Positions 25,801 to 32,921 of a stretch of 54,020 nucleotides of DNA are shown in pieces. Made by a program: the position numbers and the translations under genes. The stretch spans positions 1 through 54,020 of the forward strand of contig JBGTSD010000011.1 in assembly GCA_041940385.1 (NCBI GenBank), given 5' to 3'. The stretch is from JACVCK01 sp041940385. GTDB lineage: Bacteria; Planctomycetota; Phycisphaerae; Phycisphaerales; UBA1924. The notes under the pieces are model-generated. The model made no database searches and was not told the DNA's origin. It saw only the letters and a program-made list of their open reading frames with translations. Position 1 is the stretch's first letter. Every line of letters begins with the position of its first letter.

Positions 25801-26389
25801 CGACAACCGCGGCGAATTCAACCCCGGGACCAGCGTCGGCGTCGCCGACATCGACGGCGACTACTTCAACCGCGGCGGATCCACGATGCACTTCGAGATC
25901 GAAGGCCTCGCGCTCAACCAGTTCGACCGCGTCAACATCACCGGCCAGGCCGCGCTCGACGGCAAGCTCGCCGTCGTCCTCGGCGGCGGCTTCACCCCCG
26001 ACTGGGGCGATAGCTGGTCGATCATCAACTACGGCTCCGTCGTCGATGACTTCGCGGTCTTCAGCTTCGACTCCCTCGCCGACCCGCTCCTCCGCTGGTG
26101 GCACGAGGCGACACCCGACTCCTACGACATCGGCGTGCGCCACGTCGCCGACGTCAACCGTGACAACGTCATCAACTTCGAAGACCTCAACCTCGTCGTC
26201 TCGTTCTTCAACATGACCGGCATGGGTCTGCCCGGCGATGCGGACGAGGACGGCGATGTCGACTTCGAGGACCTGAACCTCGTCGTCTCCTTCTTCAACA
26301 CCTTCGCGCCCGCGAACGTCCCCGCGCCCGGCGGCGCGACGCTCCTGGCGATCTCGCTGCTCGTCGGCCTTCGCCGTCGACGCGACTGA
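22883..26389 (+). CDS. Secreted zincin-like metalloprotease with beta-helix repeats, dockerin and PAPG sorting tail
   Basis: An 1168-residue exported protein. A signal peptide (1-26) precedes a putative zinc protease domain with H186-E187-I-C-H190-A-L-G193. The usual +6 ligand after the Gly is missing; H234 in NNIAHLE followed by QMFPS could be the third ligand and Met-turn, as in other PEP-CTERM-type zincins. Residues 300-1080 are Gly/Asn/Thr-rich repeats likely to form a parallel beta helix, with a repeated YTGAG...TTI...DWDG block near nt 24550 and 24970. A dockerin-like EF-hand pair follows (1088-1140: DVNRDNVINFEDLNLVV and DEDGDVDFEDLNLVV), then VPAPGGATLLAISLLVGLRRRRD, a PEP-CTERM-variant anchor. 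AAGGAG lies 9 bases before ATG 22883; the ORF upstream of it is not coding. Confidence 0.82.
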   Translation: MKSHRVRALSRAAALAAGAGLASQASGLTINLNFNAGATDQFIDPFGVNRTNELHAVMQAAADIWEDIIETNFTLDINYWWDDLDPGNLGVHSLVSQSGGRETEGNIRFDTQDGGARRWFFDTTPFDDNEFNMQQTLWRDLTGTQQANWFNGTAHDTFEVGYTGAALASAPADARFGFDLLSVALHEICHALGMSAANTATQAETADGDYDFNTAFTGGQTLAAEIAPGNNIAHLECSVCQMFPSVGTGVRNGPGITDILSSASGANWTLLDVPRKEWVSNNANWTTGIAWIGGAAPGSLDDVYVRVSRTAVLTSSGFANDVFVSEAGNISIQNGGTLNVFGDAIVTGLDSDFIVGAGGELQVAGLLSVLDQAQVFMTGGLVDLNGGAVIEAGAEIYGNGVVDVAGSDLVNDGRIFATGAGLTIQGADGLLDLDGGSGNGILEATFGDLTINGAVNDALNGDLIIGAGRTMTFSDAWELDNGILTLPDGLLDLNGGSTASDAAVLAGATATISGDIQASGVAHINAPTIFSSTAQTTIANGGVLELNGATTMNGGSYTGAGELQLDNTLTIAAHTTIDVDRFDWDGFSGNEVTNVNGGSLFTINSNEIDDGNNLYNGTINLNAGSDLAVNTDALWRMDGLLTMDGGSVISGSDMGVNGDIDSNLSNTITSNIQFLSSSTVSVASINDILNLNGDTTYAGGAYTGAGRLVQIGDATVSADTTISVGVYDWDGGGLSTTTINPNVDFTLNVGALDVGNDQFDGLINIGDGGSLTVNNTANQWTNGGTIHLMGGTLAGETVDNIDLITGFGLITARVLNNGEIEAMGGQLTINSSAAPDIDGTGSPEMGVLSAVDGNLRVVNALGSYAFDGTINVGAARAMLFDSINMFNNGTINMTGGTLILDQLNQNGQMNVNSAISTVQADIVNFGGASNTVINSTLAVGGDTTIASTAVMTGAGTLRNNGDLFGAFNIAVNVDNRGEFNPGTSVGVADIDGDYFNRGGSTMHFEIEGLALNQFDRVNITGQAALDGKLAVVLGGGFTPDWGDSWSIINYGSVVDDFAVFSFDSLADPLLRWWHEATPDSYDIGVRHVADVNRDNVINFEDLNLVVSFFNMTGMGLPGDADEDGDVDFEDLNLVVSFFNTFAPANVPAPGGATLLAISLLVGLRRRRD

Positions 26390-26416
26390 TCGCGACATCC
26401 TCATCCCGACCTTTCA

Positions 26417-26445
26417 CAGGCCCGGCCCCGCGCCGGGCCTGTTTT
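26417..26445 (+). terminator. Rho-independent terminator of the zincin/dockerin gene
   Basis: A perfect 10-bp stem, CAGGCCCGGC (26417-26426) with GCCGGGCCTG (26432-26441), a 5-base loop and a following TTTT. It lies 27 bases after the stop codon. Confidence 0.85.
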
Positions 26446-26628
26446 CATTGGACTCATTCGCCGCAACGCGCATCGCGTCGCGACTATTCCCCGCTGAATC
26501 CGTGATGCTCGCACGCGTGGACGGGGAACAATGCGTGGGTCGTCGTGGTTGGCTCTGGTGCACCCTCTGCTGGTCGCCCGGCCCGTGAAGGCCGGCGCGA
26601 GCGTGCAGCCAAGCACGAAAGGAAGCCT

Positions 26629-28512
26629 GTGACAACGCAGCAAATACCAACGCGGCAACGCCGCGGCAGACTCGCCGCCGCAGCGCTGGTCATGCTCGCC
26701 GGCGCCGCGAGTGCGCAGGCGGGAACACCAATTTCGGTCCGCCCCGTCATCGAGGTCGGCGACGCCGTCCCTGCGTTCGGGCCCGGCGTGCATCTCCTCG
26801 ACATCGGCACGCATCCTTCCACCGAGGTCGTCTTCGGCGGCCCGGCCGATGTTCCCGCAAGCGTCGATCACGACGGCGTCGTCACGCTGCACGGCTTCGT
26901 CGGCAGCGGGGCTCTTCCGCCGCCACCGGCGCCCTCCGCATGGTTCCGCGTGCGCACCGATGGTTCGATCGACCTCATCGCGCGCCTCGGCGATCCGGGG
27001 CCGAACGGTCAGGGCGTCTTCCAGTCGGACTTTCTGCTTCCTCCCGTGACGCCGCGGATTCGCAACGGACGAATCACTCTCGGCGCCGTCGTCGGCGACA
27101 ATCCCTTCAATTCGCCCGCCGGGGTCTTCGGCGTCAATGGAAACGGACCGCTCGAGACCATCGCCTTCGACGGCGACACGCTGCCCGATCTGAATCCCGG
27201 CGGCGAAGCGCAGTCGCCCTCGTCCATCGGCCGCGGCGTCATCTCCCGCTTCCTCTTCAGCGGCGTACGCAACGGCCCCGAAGGAGAGCTGCGTCCGGAA
27301 GGCCTCTGGCGCGAGCGCGACGGCCTCATCGAGCCCATCATCGTCGTCGGCGCCGACGCGCCGGAATTCGGCCCCGGCGCCGTCTTCGGCGAATCGGCCG
27401 GCAACATCCTCCAGGGCACGATCGGCGCCGTCTCCATCGGCCCGTCGGAGTCCATCGCGCTCACCGGGCTCACGCGTGGCCCCGGCATCACCAACGACAA
27501 CGATGAAGGACTCTTCTTCGACGACGGCGATGCACGCTCGCTGCTCGCACGCGAGGGCGACGCGATCCCATCGAAGTACATCCCGCTCTTCGCCCCCGGC
27601 GCCACGTTCTTCGGCGGCGGCGCAAGCCAGACGGCATTCACGCCGCTCGCCGGTCCGCGCACCAACGCCCGCGGCGACTTCCTCTTCTCGCCCTGGGTCG
27701 ATATCCCCGGCGACCCGCCGCGCGTCCCGACCATCTGGCGCTGGAATCGAGGCGAGTCCGCGCCCTCGCTGATCCTCCGGGGCCGCCAGCGCGCGGTGGC
27801 CTTCTCCGTCCCCGGCGATCCCGCGCCCGGCGTTCCCAATCACCACTTCTTCGCGTTCAGCGAGCACGTGCCCAACGATCGCGGCGACATCATGGTCCGC
27901 GCCTTCGTCGAGCAGAACAACGATCTCACGTTCGAGCTCTTCGGCGTCTGGGTCGATCGCGGAAACGGCTTCGAATCGCTCGGCTACGAGACCGGCCCCG
28001 TGCCCGGCATGCCCGGGCTCAACTTCCTGCCGCGCTTCTCCAACAACAACCGCGCCATCCGCGAAGCGATCCTCTTCCCCGACGGCGCCGTCGCGTTCGT
28101 CGGCTTCTTCCGCGATGCGTCGCAGCAGATCGTCCGCGGCCTCTTTGCCATGACGCCCGACGGCGCCGGTGCGCCGCTTATCGTCACCAAGTCCTTCGTC
28201 GATGTCGGCGGCGACGTCCGTCAGGTCGCGTCGTTCGAGGTCGGCGAGGGCATCACCGACAACGGCGAACTCATCGTCGAGGTCCGATTCTCGAGCGGCG
28301 AGTCGGGCCTCTACCTCGTACAGGTCACGAGCGGCCTCGGCGCCTGCACCGCGGACCTGAACGGCGACGCCATCGTGGACTTCGCCGACCTCAATCTGGT
28401 CCTCGGCGCCTTCGGCACACCCGACCCCAGCGGCGACGTCAACGGCGACGGCGTGACCGACTTCGCCGACCTGAACCTCGTCCTCGGCAGTTTCGGCCAG
28501 AATTGCCCCTGA
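26629..28512 (+). CDS. Secreted NxxGxxxF-repeat protein with C-terminal dockerin-like domain
   Basis: A 627-residue exported protein. GTG at 26629 is chosen over the longer ORF: AAAGGAAG lies 5 bases before it and a signal peptide (VTTQQIPTRQRRGRLAAAAL... ending ASAQAG) begins there. The body contains spaced 'N.xG...F' strands such as NGRITLGAV, NARGDFLFS, NDRGDIMVRAF and NGELIVEVRF, the repeat that planctomycete annotation calls NxxGxxAF, likely a beta-propeller or beta-helix. The C-terminus is a double dockerin-like EF-hand (ADLNGDAIVDFADLNLVL and DVNGDGVTDFADLNLVL) between two cysteines. There is no sorting tail, unlike its upstream neighbour. No enzymatic motif was seen. Confidence 0.78.
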   Translation: MTTQQIPTRQRRGRLAAAALVMLAGAASAQAGTPISVRPVIEVGDAVPAFGPGVHLLDIGTHPSTEVVFGGPADVPASVDHDGVVTLHGFVGSGALPPPPAPSAWFRVRTDGSIDLIARLGDPGPNGQGVFQSDFLLPPVTPRIRNGRITLGAVVGDNPFNSPAGVFGVNGNGPLETIAFDGDTLPDLNPGGEAQSPSSIGRGVISRFLFSGVRNGPEGELRPEGLWRERDGLIEPIIVVGADAPEFGPGAVFGESAGNILQGTIGAVSIGPSESIALTGLTRGPGITNDNDEGLFFDDGDARSLLAREGDAIPSKYIPLFAPGATFFGGGASQTAFTPLAGPRTNARGDFLFSPWVDIPGDPPRVPTIWRWNRGESAPSLILRGRQRAVAFSVPGDPAPGVPNHHFFAFSEHVPNDRGDIMVRAFVEQNNDLTFELFGVWVDRGNGFESLGYETGPVPGMPGLNFLPRFSNNNRAIREAILFPDGAVAFVGFFRDASQQIVRGLFAMTPDGAGAPLIVTKSFVDVGGDVRQVASFEVGEGITDNGELIVEVRFSSGESGLYLVQVTSGLGACTADLNGDAIVDFADLNLVLGAFGTPDPSGDVNGDGVTDFADLNLVLGSFGQNCP

Positions 28513-28539
28513 GCGGACCCCGCCATCGCGATGACGCCG

Positions 28540-28569
28540 CAGGCCCGGCCCCGCCGCCGGGCCTGTTTC
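28540..28569 (+). terminator. Rho-independent terminator of the NxxGxxxF/dockerin gene
   Basis: The same 10-bp stem as at 26417: CAGGCCCGGC (28540-28549) with GCCGGGCCTG (28556-28565), a 6-base loop and a short TTT. It lies 28 bases after the stop codon. Confidence 0.8.
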
Positions 28570-28640
28570 GTGGAGGGGTTCGCCGAGGGTGCGGCGCCGC
28601 GATATCATCCCGACCCCCGACGTCCCCAGGGCCGTCGCGA

Positions 28641-28714
28641 GGGCGCATAGCTCAGCTGGCTAGAGCACCGTCGTCACATGGCGGGGGTCACAGGTTCGAA
28701 TCCTGTTGCGCCCA
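28641..28714 (+). tRNA. tRNA-Val(CAC)
   Basis: A 74-base cloverleaf. The acceptor stem GGGCGCA pairs with TGCGCCC, with discriminator A. The D arm is GCTC/GAGC, the anticodon stem CCGTC/GGCGG (one U-G pair), the loop GTCACAT giving anticodon CAC after U33, and the T arm ACAGG-TTCGAAT-CCTGT. A35, C36 and A73 fit valine identity. CCA is not encoded. G32/U38 in the loop are unusual. Reading the loop one base earlier would give GTC (Asp), but that breaks the 5-bp stem. Confidence 0.88.
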
Positions 28715-28792
28715 TTCAGGCCCGGTCGGATCGAGCCGACATTCGTGGCGTCCCCAGGGCCGATGGGCTACGATGGGGCCACAGTTTGAAGA

Positions 28793-28866
28793 CGGGGTGT
28801 AGCGCAGCTTGGTAGCGCGTCTCGTTCGGGACGAGAAGGTCGTAGGTTCAAATCCTATCACCCCGA
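28793..28866 (+). tRNA. tRNA-Pro(CGG)
   Basis: A 74-base cloverleaf. The acceptor CGGGGTG pairs with CACCCCG, discriminator A. The D arm is GCGC/GCGC, the anticodon stem TCTCG/CGAGA with loop TTCGGGA (anticodon CGG), and the T arm GTAGG-TTCAAAT-CCTAT. CCA is not encoded. Its last 9 bases are the start of a direct repeat found again at 30395. Confidence 0.95.
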
Positions 28867-28979
28867 TTTGGCGGACTTCTGGGTTTCCGTGCTTCGCAGC
28901 GAGGTCACCGGCCGGTTCTCCACCGGCTCGTGCAGTGACCTCGACCGCCGCGTTCACGAGCACAACACAGGACAGTCGA
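28858..28979 (+). repeat. Direct repeat copy 1: tRNA-Pro 3' end plus GIY-YIG start
   Basis: A 122-bp stretch that begins in the last 9 bases of tRNA-Pro and runs into the GIY-YIG coding sequence. Aligned by eye with 30395-30517 it shows about 7 substitutions and one single-base indel. The copies lie in the same orientation, about 1.54 kb apart, on either side of the cystathionine gamma-synthase-like gene. Confidence 0.9.
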
Positions 28980-29125
28980 AGGCGACCCGCCACGGTGTCC
29001 CTTGGACACTTGTCGACAAAGAGCCGCAGCCGACAAAGGCCGACGCCGTCCGCCGCGAGCTGTTCTTCATGACCGGCGCCGGTCGCGATGAACTGAATCG
29101 ATCTGTGAACGCCGCAGCTTGGTAG
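28868..29125 (+). CDS. Small GIY-YIG-fold protein, probably catalytically degenerate
   Basis: An 85-residue frame starting with TTG two bases after tRNA-Pro. FWVSVLRSEVTGRFSTGS followed by DLDRRVHEHNTGQ matches the small GIY-YIG (UPF0213-like) family, as do PWTLVDKE and a late RREL. In both signature tripeptides the expected Tyr is Ser (VSV for VYV/GIY, STG for YIG/YTG), while the Arg (DLDRR) and Glu (RRE) are kept. No ribosome site can exist apart from the tRNA sequence itself, so expression is doubtful. It could be a decayed nuclease gene that marks a tRNA insertion site. A truncated second copy lies at 30410-30543. Confidence 0.5.
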   Translation: MADFWVSVLRSEVTGRFSTGSCSDLDRRVHEHNTGQSKATRHGVPWTLVDKEPQPTKADAVRRELFFMTGAGRDELNRSVNAAAW

Positions 29126-29145
29126 CGCGGCCGCCGCGGCGGAAC

Positions 29146-30285
29146 TTACGAACGTGATGTGTCGAGCGCTTGCTCCAAGTCGCGCCAGAGATCTTCCACG
29201 TCTTCGCAGCCAACGCTCATCCTCAGAAGTCCCGGCGGAAGGTGCTCCTGACCGGGGACCGCTGCGCGCCGTTCGATCGTTGATTCCACCGCTCCGAGAC
29301 TCGTCGCGTGTCGGACGATCTTCAGCGACCTGCACACGGCGTCCGCCCGGGCGGCGTCGCCCTCAACCTGGAAGGTCACCACTCCACTGAAGGCGCGCAT
29401 GAATGTTGCAGCGAGCTTGTGTGCGGGATGCGACGGCAATCCGGGGTGACGAACCGAATGCACCCGCCGATGCTCGCTCAATCTCTTCGCGATCGTCAGT
29501 GCGTTTGCCTGACTCGCCGCCAGGCGGAGCGACATGGTGCGGAGCCCGCGAAGAGCGAGGAACATCTCCAACGTGCCGGGCGTTCCACCGGACAGTTCTC
29601 GCGCCTTTCGCAGCTCGTGCGCCAGGACCGAAGCTCGCGCAACCGCGACACCCGCCAGAAGGTCTGAGTGCCCGCCCATGTACTTGGTGGCGGAGTGCAG
29701 GACGGCGTCGGCCCCCAAAGAAAGAGGTTGTTGGTTCAACGGCGTCGCGATGGTGTTGTCCACCACCAGGAGAGACCCCGGCTTGCGCTGCGCTCCGCAG
29801 ATACGGGGCAAATCAGCGACATCGAGCATCGGATTGGTGGGCGACTCGAGCCAGATCACGTCTGCAGTCTGCGCTTGAACGAGCCACGCCTGAGTGTCGA
29901 TGACCGGCAGCCGGAGGCACTTCCAGCCGCGCCTTGCGACGCCCTGCTCGACCAACCCCACGACTCCGGCGTAGCAGTCGGTCGGCAACACGATCGTCGC
30001 TCCCACGCTGAGCGTCCCGATCAACGCCGCCGCCGCAGCCATTCCGGACGCAAATGCGACCGCCATGCCGCCCTCAAGACCACCCACCACGGTTTCGAAC
30101 GCCTCCCATGCCGCAGTTGCGTCGTCACGGGCATACGCGCGGGTCGAGCCCAACGTGAAATTCGACGCTGGCATGAGCGGCGTGTTGAGGGGCTCTCCGA
30201 CATCTGCAGGACGGCCACCGGAGATGAGCCAGGTCGCGGGCGAGATGGAGGGGTCTGCGTGGCCGATGCTCTCCGATTGATTCAT
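29146..30285 (-). CDS. Cystathionine gamma-synthase-like PLP enzyme
   Basis: A 379-residue Cys/Met-metabolism PLP enzyme (cystathionine gamma-synthase, gamma-lyase or O-acetylhomoserine sulfhydrylase group). Visible are AFASGMAAAAALIG, VIWLESPTNPMLDVADLP, LLVVDNTIATPLNQQPLSLGADAVLHSATKYMGGHSD with the Schiff-base Lys in SATKY, and SLGAVESTIERRAA near the end. It is shorter and more divergent at the N-terminus than MetB. It is the only gene between the two direct repeats 28858-28979 and 30395-30517 and its GC looks slightly lower than its surroundings, so it may have arrived with that duplication. The exact substrate cannot be told from sequence. Confidence 0.85.
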   Translation of the reverse strand: MNQSESIGHADPSISPATWLISGGRPADVGEPLNTPLMPASNFTLGSTRAYARDDATAAWEAFETVVGGLEGGMAVAFASGMAAAAALIGTLSVGATIVLPTDCYAGVVGLVEQGVARRGWKCLRLPVIDTQAWLVQAQTADVIWLESPTNPMLDVADLPRICGAQRKPGSLLVVDNTIATPLNQQPLSLGADAVLHSATKYMGGHSDLLAGVAVARASVLAHELRKARELSGGTPGTLEMFLALRGLRTMSLRLAASQANALTIAKRLSEHRRVHSVRHPGLPSHPAHKLAATFMRAFSGVVTFQVEGDAARADAVCRSLKIVRHATSLGAVESTIERRAAVPGQEHLPPGLLRMSVGCEDVEDLWRDLEQALDTSRS

Positions 30286-30394
30286 GCCACAAGGGTATTG
30301 GCGGCAGCTGGAATCAGCCGCCTACCCGCAGACCGGCTCCAGGAGCGAGGCTGGGACCCCGCCGCCCTTCGAGAGAAACTCTGTTGGTATACGG

Positions 30395-30517
30395 TCACCC
30401 CGATCTGGCGCGCCTTCTGGGTTTCCGTGCTCCGCAGCGAGGTCACCGGCCGGTTCTCCACCGGCTCGTGCAGTGACCTCGACCGCCGCTTTCAAGAGCA
30501 CAACACGGGACAATCGA
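30395..30517 (+). repeat. Direct repeat copy 2 (tRNA-Pro tail plus GIY-YIG start)
   Basis: The second copy of the 28858-28979 sequence. It starts with TCACCCCGAT, the last bases of the tRNA-Pro acceptor arm, but no other part of a tRNA is present upstream. Confidence 0.9.
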
Positions 30518-30543
30518 GAGCGTCGCGTTTCGGCGATCGGTGA
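30410..30543 (+). pseudogene. Truncated GIY-YIG copy
   Basis: The frame reads FWVSVLRSEVTGRFSTGS...DLDRRFQEHNTGQSRASRFGDR and then stops at 30541, about 44 residues in, where copy 1 continues for another 40. The same Tyr-to-Ser changes are present, so they predate the duplication. There is no start codon in a good context. Confidence 0.7.
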
Positions 30544-30646
30544 ACGCCGCGTCGCGCTGCAGCAATCGCCGCGGCCGGTCCTATCGCCACGTATTCTCAG
30601 CCGCGCTCGCTCGGGCGAGCGCGTTCACGACGAAGCCGAGGGGACT

Positions 30647-31147
30647 GTGCGATCAGACCTCAAGATCCTGAAGCGGTACTCGGGCGAGTCGGTTGATGAA
30701 CTCCTCGCGCTGGAGTCGACGCACCGTTACCACACAATTGTCATGGCGATCCATGACGCCGTCTGTCTGAAGGCGCAACGAGAGGGAGAGCAGAGTCTTT
30801 CCATTGAGGAGTGGACAGTCCGGGCGATCGAGTCGTTCGAGGTCTGCGTGGGTTTCGAGGGCTTCCGCTACTTCTTCTCCGTCGCGCCGGAGTTGGCGCC
30901 CGGCATCGTTTCAGCATTGCGGCGGATCGGCTGCCCTGAAACGGCGGACATCTGCAAAGACGCGATCGCCGCGCTGGGTCTGCCGATCATCTCCGTTCGC
31001 GGCATTCGCACGGTCCTTCGTCGCAACGATCAGGCGCGTGCGCGCATCCTGAACAGGTGCGACTCTCAGTTCTTAAAGTACCCCGAACCTGTCACCGCCC
31101 GACACTTTGCCTACATCAAGGCGAACAAGTCCAGCATCCGGCTCTAA
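30647..31147 (+). CDS. DUF4375 (DMP19-like) domain protein
   Basis: A 166-residue protein of unknown function. HRYHTIVMAIHDAVCLKA followed by FEVCVGFEGFRYFFSVAPELAPGIVSALRRIGCPETADICKDAIAALG resembles the DUF4375/DMP19 pattern, where an 'NGGF.QYFFN...' segment precedes a helix pair. Here the usual NGG is VGFEGF. GTG at 30647 is chosen because GAGGGG lies just upstream; the longer frame to 30284 overlaps the GIY-YIG remnant. No functional partner is evident. Confidence 0.6.
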   Translation: MRSDLKILKRYSGESVDELLALESTHRYHTIVMAIHDAVCLKAQREGEQSLSIEEWTVRAIESFEVCVGFEGFRYFFSVAPELAPGIVSALRRIGCPETADICKDAIAALGLPIISVRGIRTVLRRNDQARARILNRCDSQFLKYPEPVTARHFAYIKANKSSIRL

Positions 31148-31448
31148 CGCAGGTCGAGCGCGCTCGCGCGATGAACTGCAGATGACGCCTGCATGAGTCG
31201 GCTTTCACACAATTCGTGCGCGCGCGTCGCCGCCGCGCACCGATCCCGAAATTGCACGTTCGCGCCCTGCAGAACCCGTCATTTTTGGTCGTCGGAACCG
31301 ACGGCCGCGGTACACTGCAGCACCGTCGCTCGTTCGAACCGAGCGCAGGCGATCGCACAGGTTCCGGCGATGAACGTCTCGCCGGCCTCCACATCCGGCA
31401 CTCTCGCATCGCTGCAACTCGGCCACGATCGCTGTCGAAAGACCATGC
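31148..31448. other. Upstream region of the KaiC locus
   Basis: There is no gene in these 301 bases. A short palindrome GTCGGAACCGAC lies at 31291-31302, 8 bases before TACACT (31311-31316), a possible -10 box; no good -35 is at the right distance. The ATG of the KaiC gene has no clear Shine-Dalgarno site. This could be an operator for the clock-like operon, but evidence is weak. Confidence 0.3.
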
Positions 31449-32918
31449 ATGGACACCACGCTGGCATCCACCGGCATCCCCGCCCTGGACCACACGCTCG
31501 GCGGCGGCCTGCCGACCGAGCGCCTCTATCTGATCCAGGGTGATCCCGGCGTGGGCAAGACCACGCTCGGCCTCCAGTTCCTGCTGGAGGGCGTGCGCCG
31601 CGGCGAGCCGTGCCTCTACATCACCTTCTCCGAGTCGCACGGCGAGATCGAGGCCGTCGCCCGTTCGCACGCCTGGTCGCTCAAGGGGATCGAGATCTTC
31701 GAGTTCGATGCGGTGCAGAAGGCGCTCGAAGGCGAGCGCGCGGGAACGGTCTTCCATCCCTCGGAAACGGAGCTCTCCGCGGTCGTCAAGCGCGTGCACC
31801 AGGTCCTCGACCGGGTGCGCCCCCGGCGACTGGTCTTCGACTCCCTCTCCGAGCTCCGACTGCTCGCGGGCGACTCCCTCCGCTATCGCCGGCAGCTCTT
31901 CGGCCTCAAGAGCCGCGTGGCGGCGCTCGGCTGCACCGCGCTCCTCATCGACGATCGCACCGACACGCGCGACGACCTGCAGATCCAGAGTCTCGCCCAC
32001 GGCGTCATCTCCCTCTTCCGAAGCTCGGCCAGCTACGGCGCGGCCAAGCGCCGGCTTGAGGTCCTCAAACTCCGAGGCGTCGGCTATCGCGAAGGATTCC
32101 ACGACTTCGCCATCCGAACCGGCGGAATCCATGTCTACCCGCGGCTGGTCGCCTCCGAACACCCGCAGCGCGACGGCGGGGTGATCTCGAGCGGCGTGCC
32201 CGAGCTCGACGAACTCCTCGGCGGCGGCATCGATCGCGGCTCCGGAACGCTCCTCATGGGCCCCGCGGGATCCGGCAAGTCCACCGTTGCGCTCAAGTTC
32301 GCGTCCAGCGCCGCGGCCCGAGGCGAGAAGACCAGAATCTACATGTTCGACGAGAGCGCGTCGATGCTGCGCACGCGCGCCCGCGGCGTTGGCCTGGACC
32401 TCGAGCCCCTCGAAAAGTCCGGAACCATCACGCTCAGCACCGTGGACGCCGCGGATATCTCTCCCGGACAGTTCGCCTACGAGGTTCGTCGAGCCGTCGA
32501 AGAAGAGAACGTCCAGATCATCATGATCGACAGTCTCAACGGCTATCTCAACGCGATGCCGGACGAGAAGCATCTGATGCTGCACCTGCACGAGCTGCTG
32601 GCCTACGCCGCAGCCCGCGGCGTGGCGGTCATGATGGTCATCAGCCAGCACGGTCTCACCGGCGCCGCCATGAAGCAGCCGGTGGACGCCAGCTATCTCG
32701 CCGACACGGTGATCCTGTTCCGATACTTCGAGCACGAGGGAGAGATCCGCAAGGCGATCTCCGTCTTCAAGCGCCGCGGCGGCGCGCACGAGCCGTCCAT
32801 TCGCGCCCTCACGATCGGCCCGCCCAGCGGCGTCAAGGTCGGCGAGCCGCTGCGCCAATTCCGCGGCGTGCTCTCGGGCATTCCGCAGCCCCAGGATTCC
32901 AATCCGGCGAAGGAGTGA
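31449..32918 (+). CDS. KaiC-like double-domain ATPase
   Basis: A 489-residue protein with two RecA-type KaiC domains: CI with Walker A GDPGVGKTT (31-39) and CII with GPAGSGKST (271-279). The paired catalytic Glu of KaiC is SE (61-62) in CI and DE (301-302) in CII, so only one Glu is kept in each. The CII phosphorylation segment aligns as ASYLADT (414-420) against the cyanobacterial STITDT: the Ser is kept and the adjacent Thr is Tyr, as in many non-cyanobacterial KaiC homologues. KRRGGAHEPSIRALTI near the C-terminus matches the family. KaiA and KaiB are absent. It is followed 3 bases later by a histidine kinase and then a response regulator, suggesting a signalling hub rather than a full clock. 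Confidence 0.9.
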   Translation: MDTTLASTGIPALDHTLGGGLPTERLYLIQGDPGVGKTTLGLQFLLEGVRRGEPCLYITFSESHGEIEAVARSHAWSLKGIEIFEFDAVQKALEGERAGTVFHPSETELSAVVKRVHQVLDRVRPRRLVFDSLSELRLLAGDSLRYRRQLFGLKSRVAALGCTALLIDDRTDTRDDLQIQSLAHGVISLFRSSASYGAAKRRLEVLKLRGVGYREGFHDFAIRTGGIHVYPRLVASEHPQRDGGVISSGVPELDELLGGGIDRGSGTLLMGPAGSGKSTVALKFASSAAARGEKTRIYMFDESASMLRTRARGVGLDLEPLEKSGTITLSTVDAADISPGQFAYEVRRAVEEENVQIIMIDSLNGYLNAMPDEKHLMLHLHELLAYAAARGVAVMMVISQHGLTGAAMKQPVDASYLADTVILFRYFEHEGEIRKAISVFKRRGGAHEPSIRALTIGPPSGVKVGEPLRQFRGVLSGIPQPQDSNPAKE

Positions 32919-32921
32919 GCG

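Larger units (their letters stand above)
30286..30646. other. Intergenic stretch holding the truncated GIY-YIG copy
   Basis: This 361-base stretch between the PLP enzyme and DUF4375 genes holds only the second direct repeat with its broken GIY-YIG frame (30395-30543), then about 100 bases without a recognisable signal apart from the ribosome site at 30638-30643. The long plus-strand frames that cross it are shadows of the PLP gene. Confidence 0.6.

Noticed and set aside
24371..26404. 677-codon minus-strand frame
   Set aside because: Antisense to the zincin/dockerin gene; Val/Asp/Gly-rich shadow composition mirrors the repeat codons.
26401..28608. 735-codon minus-strand frame
   Set aside because: Antisense shadow of the NxxGxxxF/dockerin gene.
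28641..28714. Reading the first tRNA as tRNA-Asp(GTC)
   Set aside because: It requires shifting the anticodon loop by one base, which breaks the 5-bp stem; CAC after U33 with A73 fits Val.
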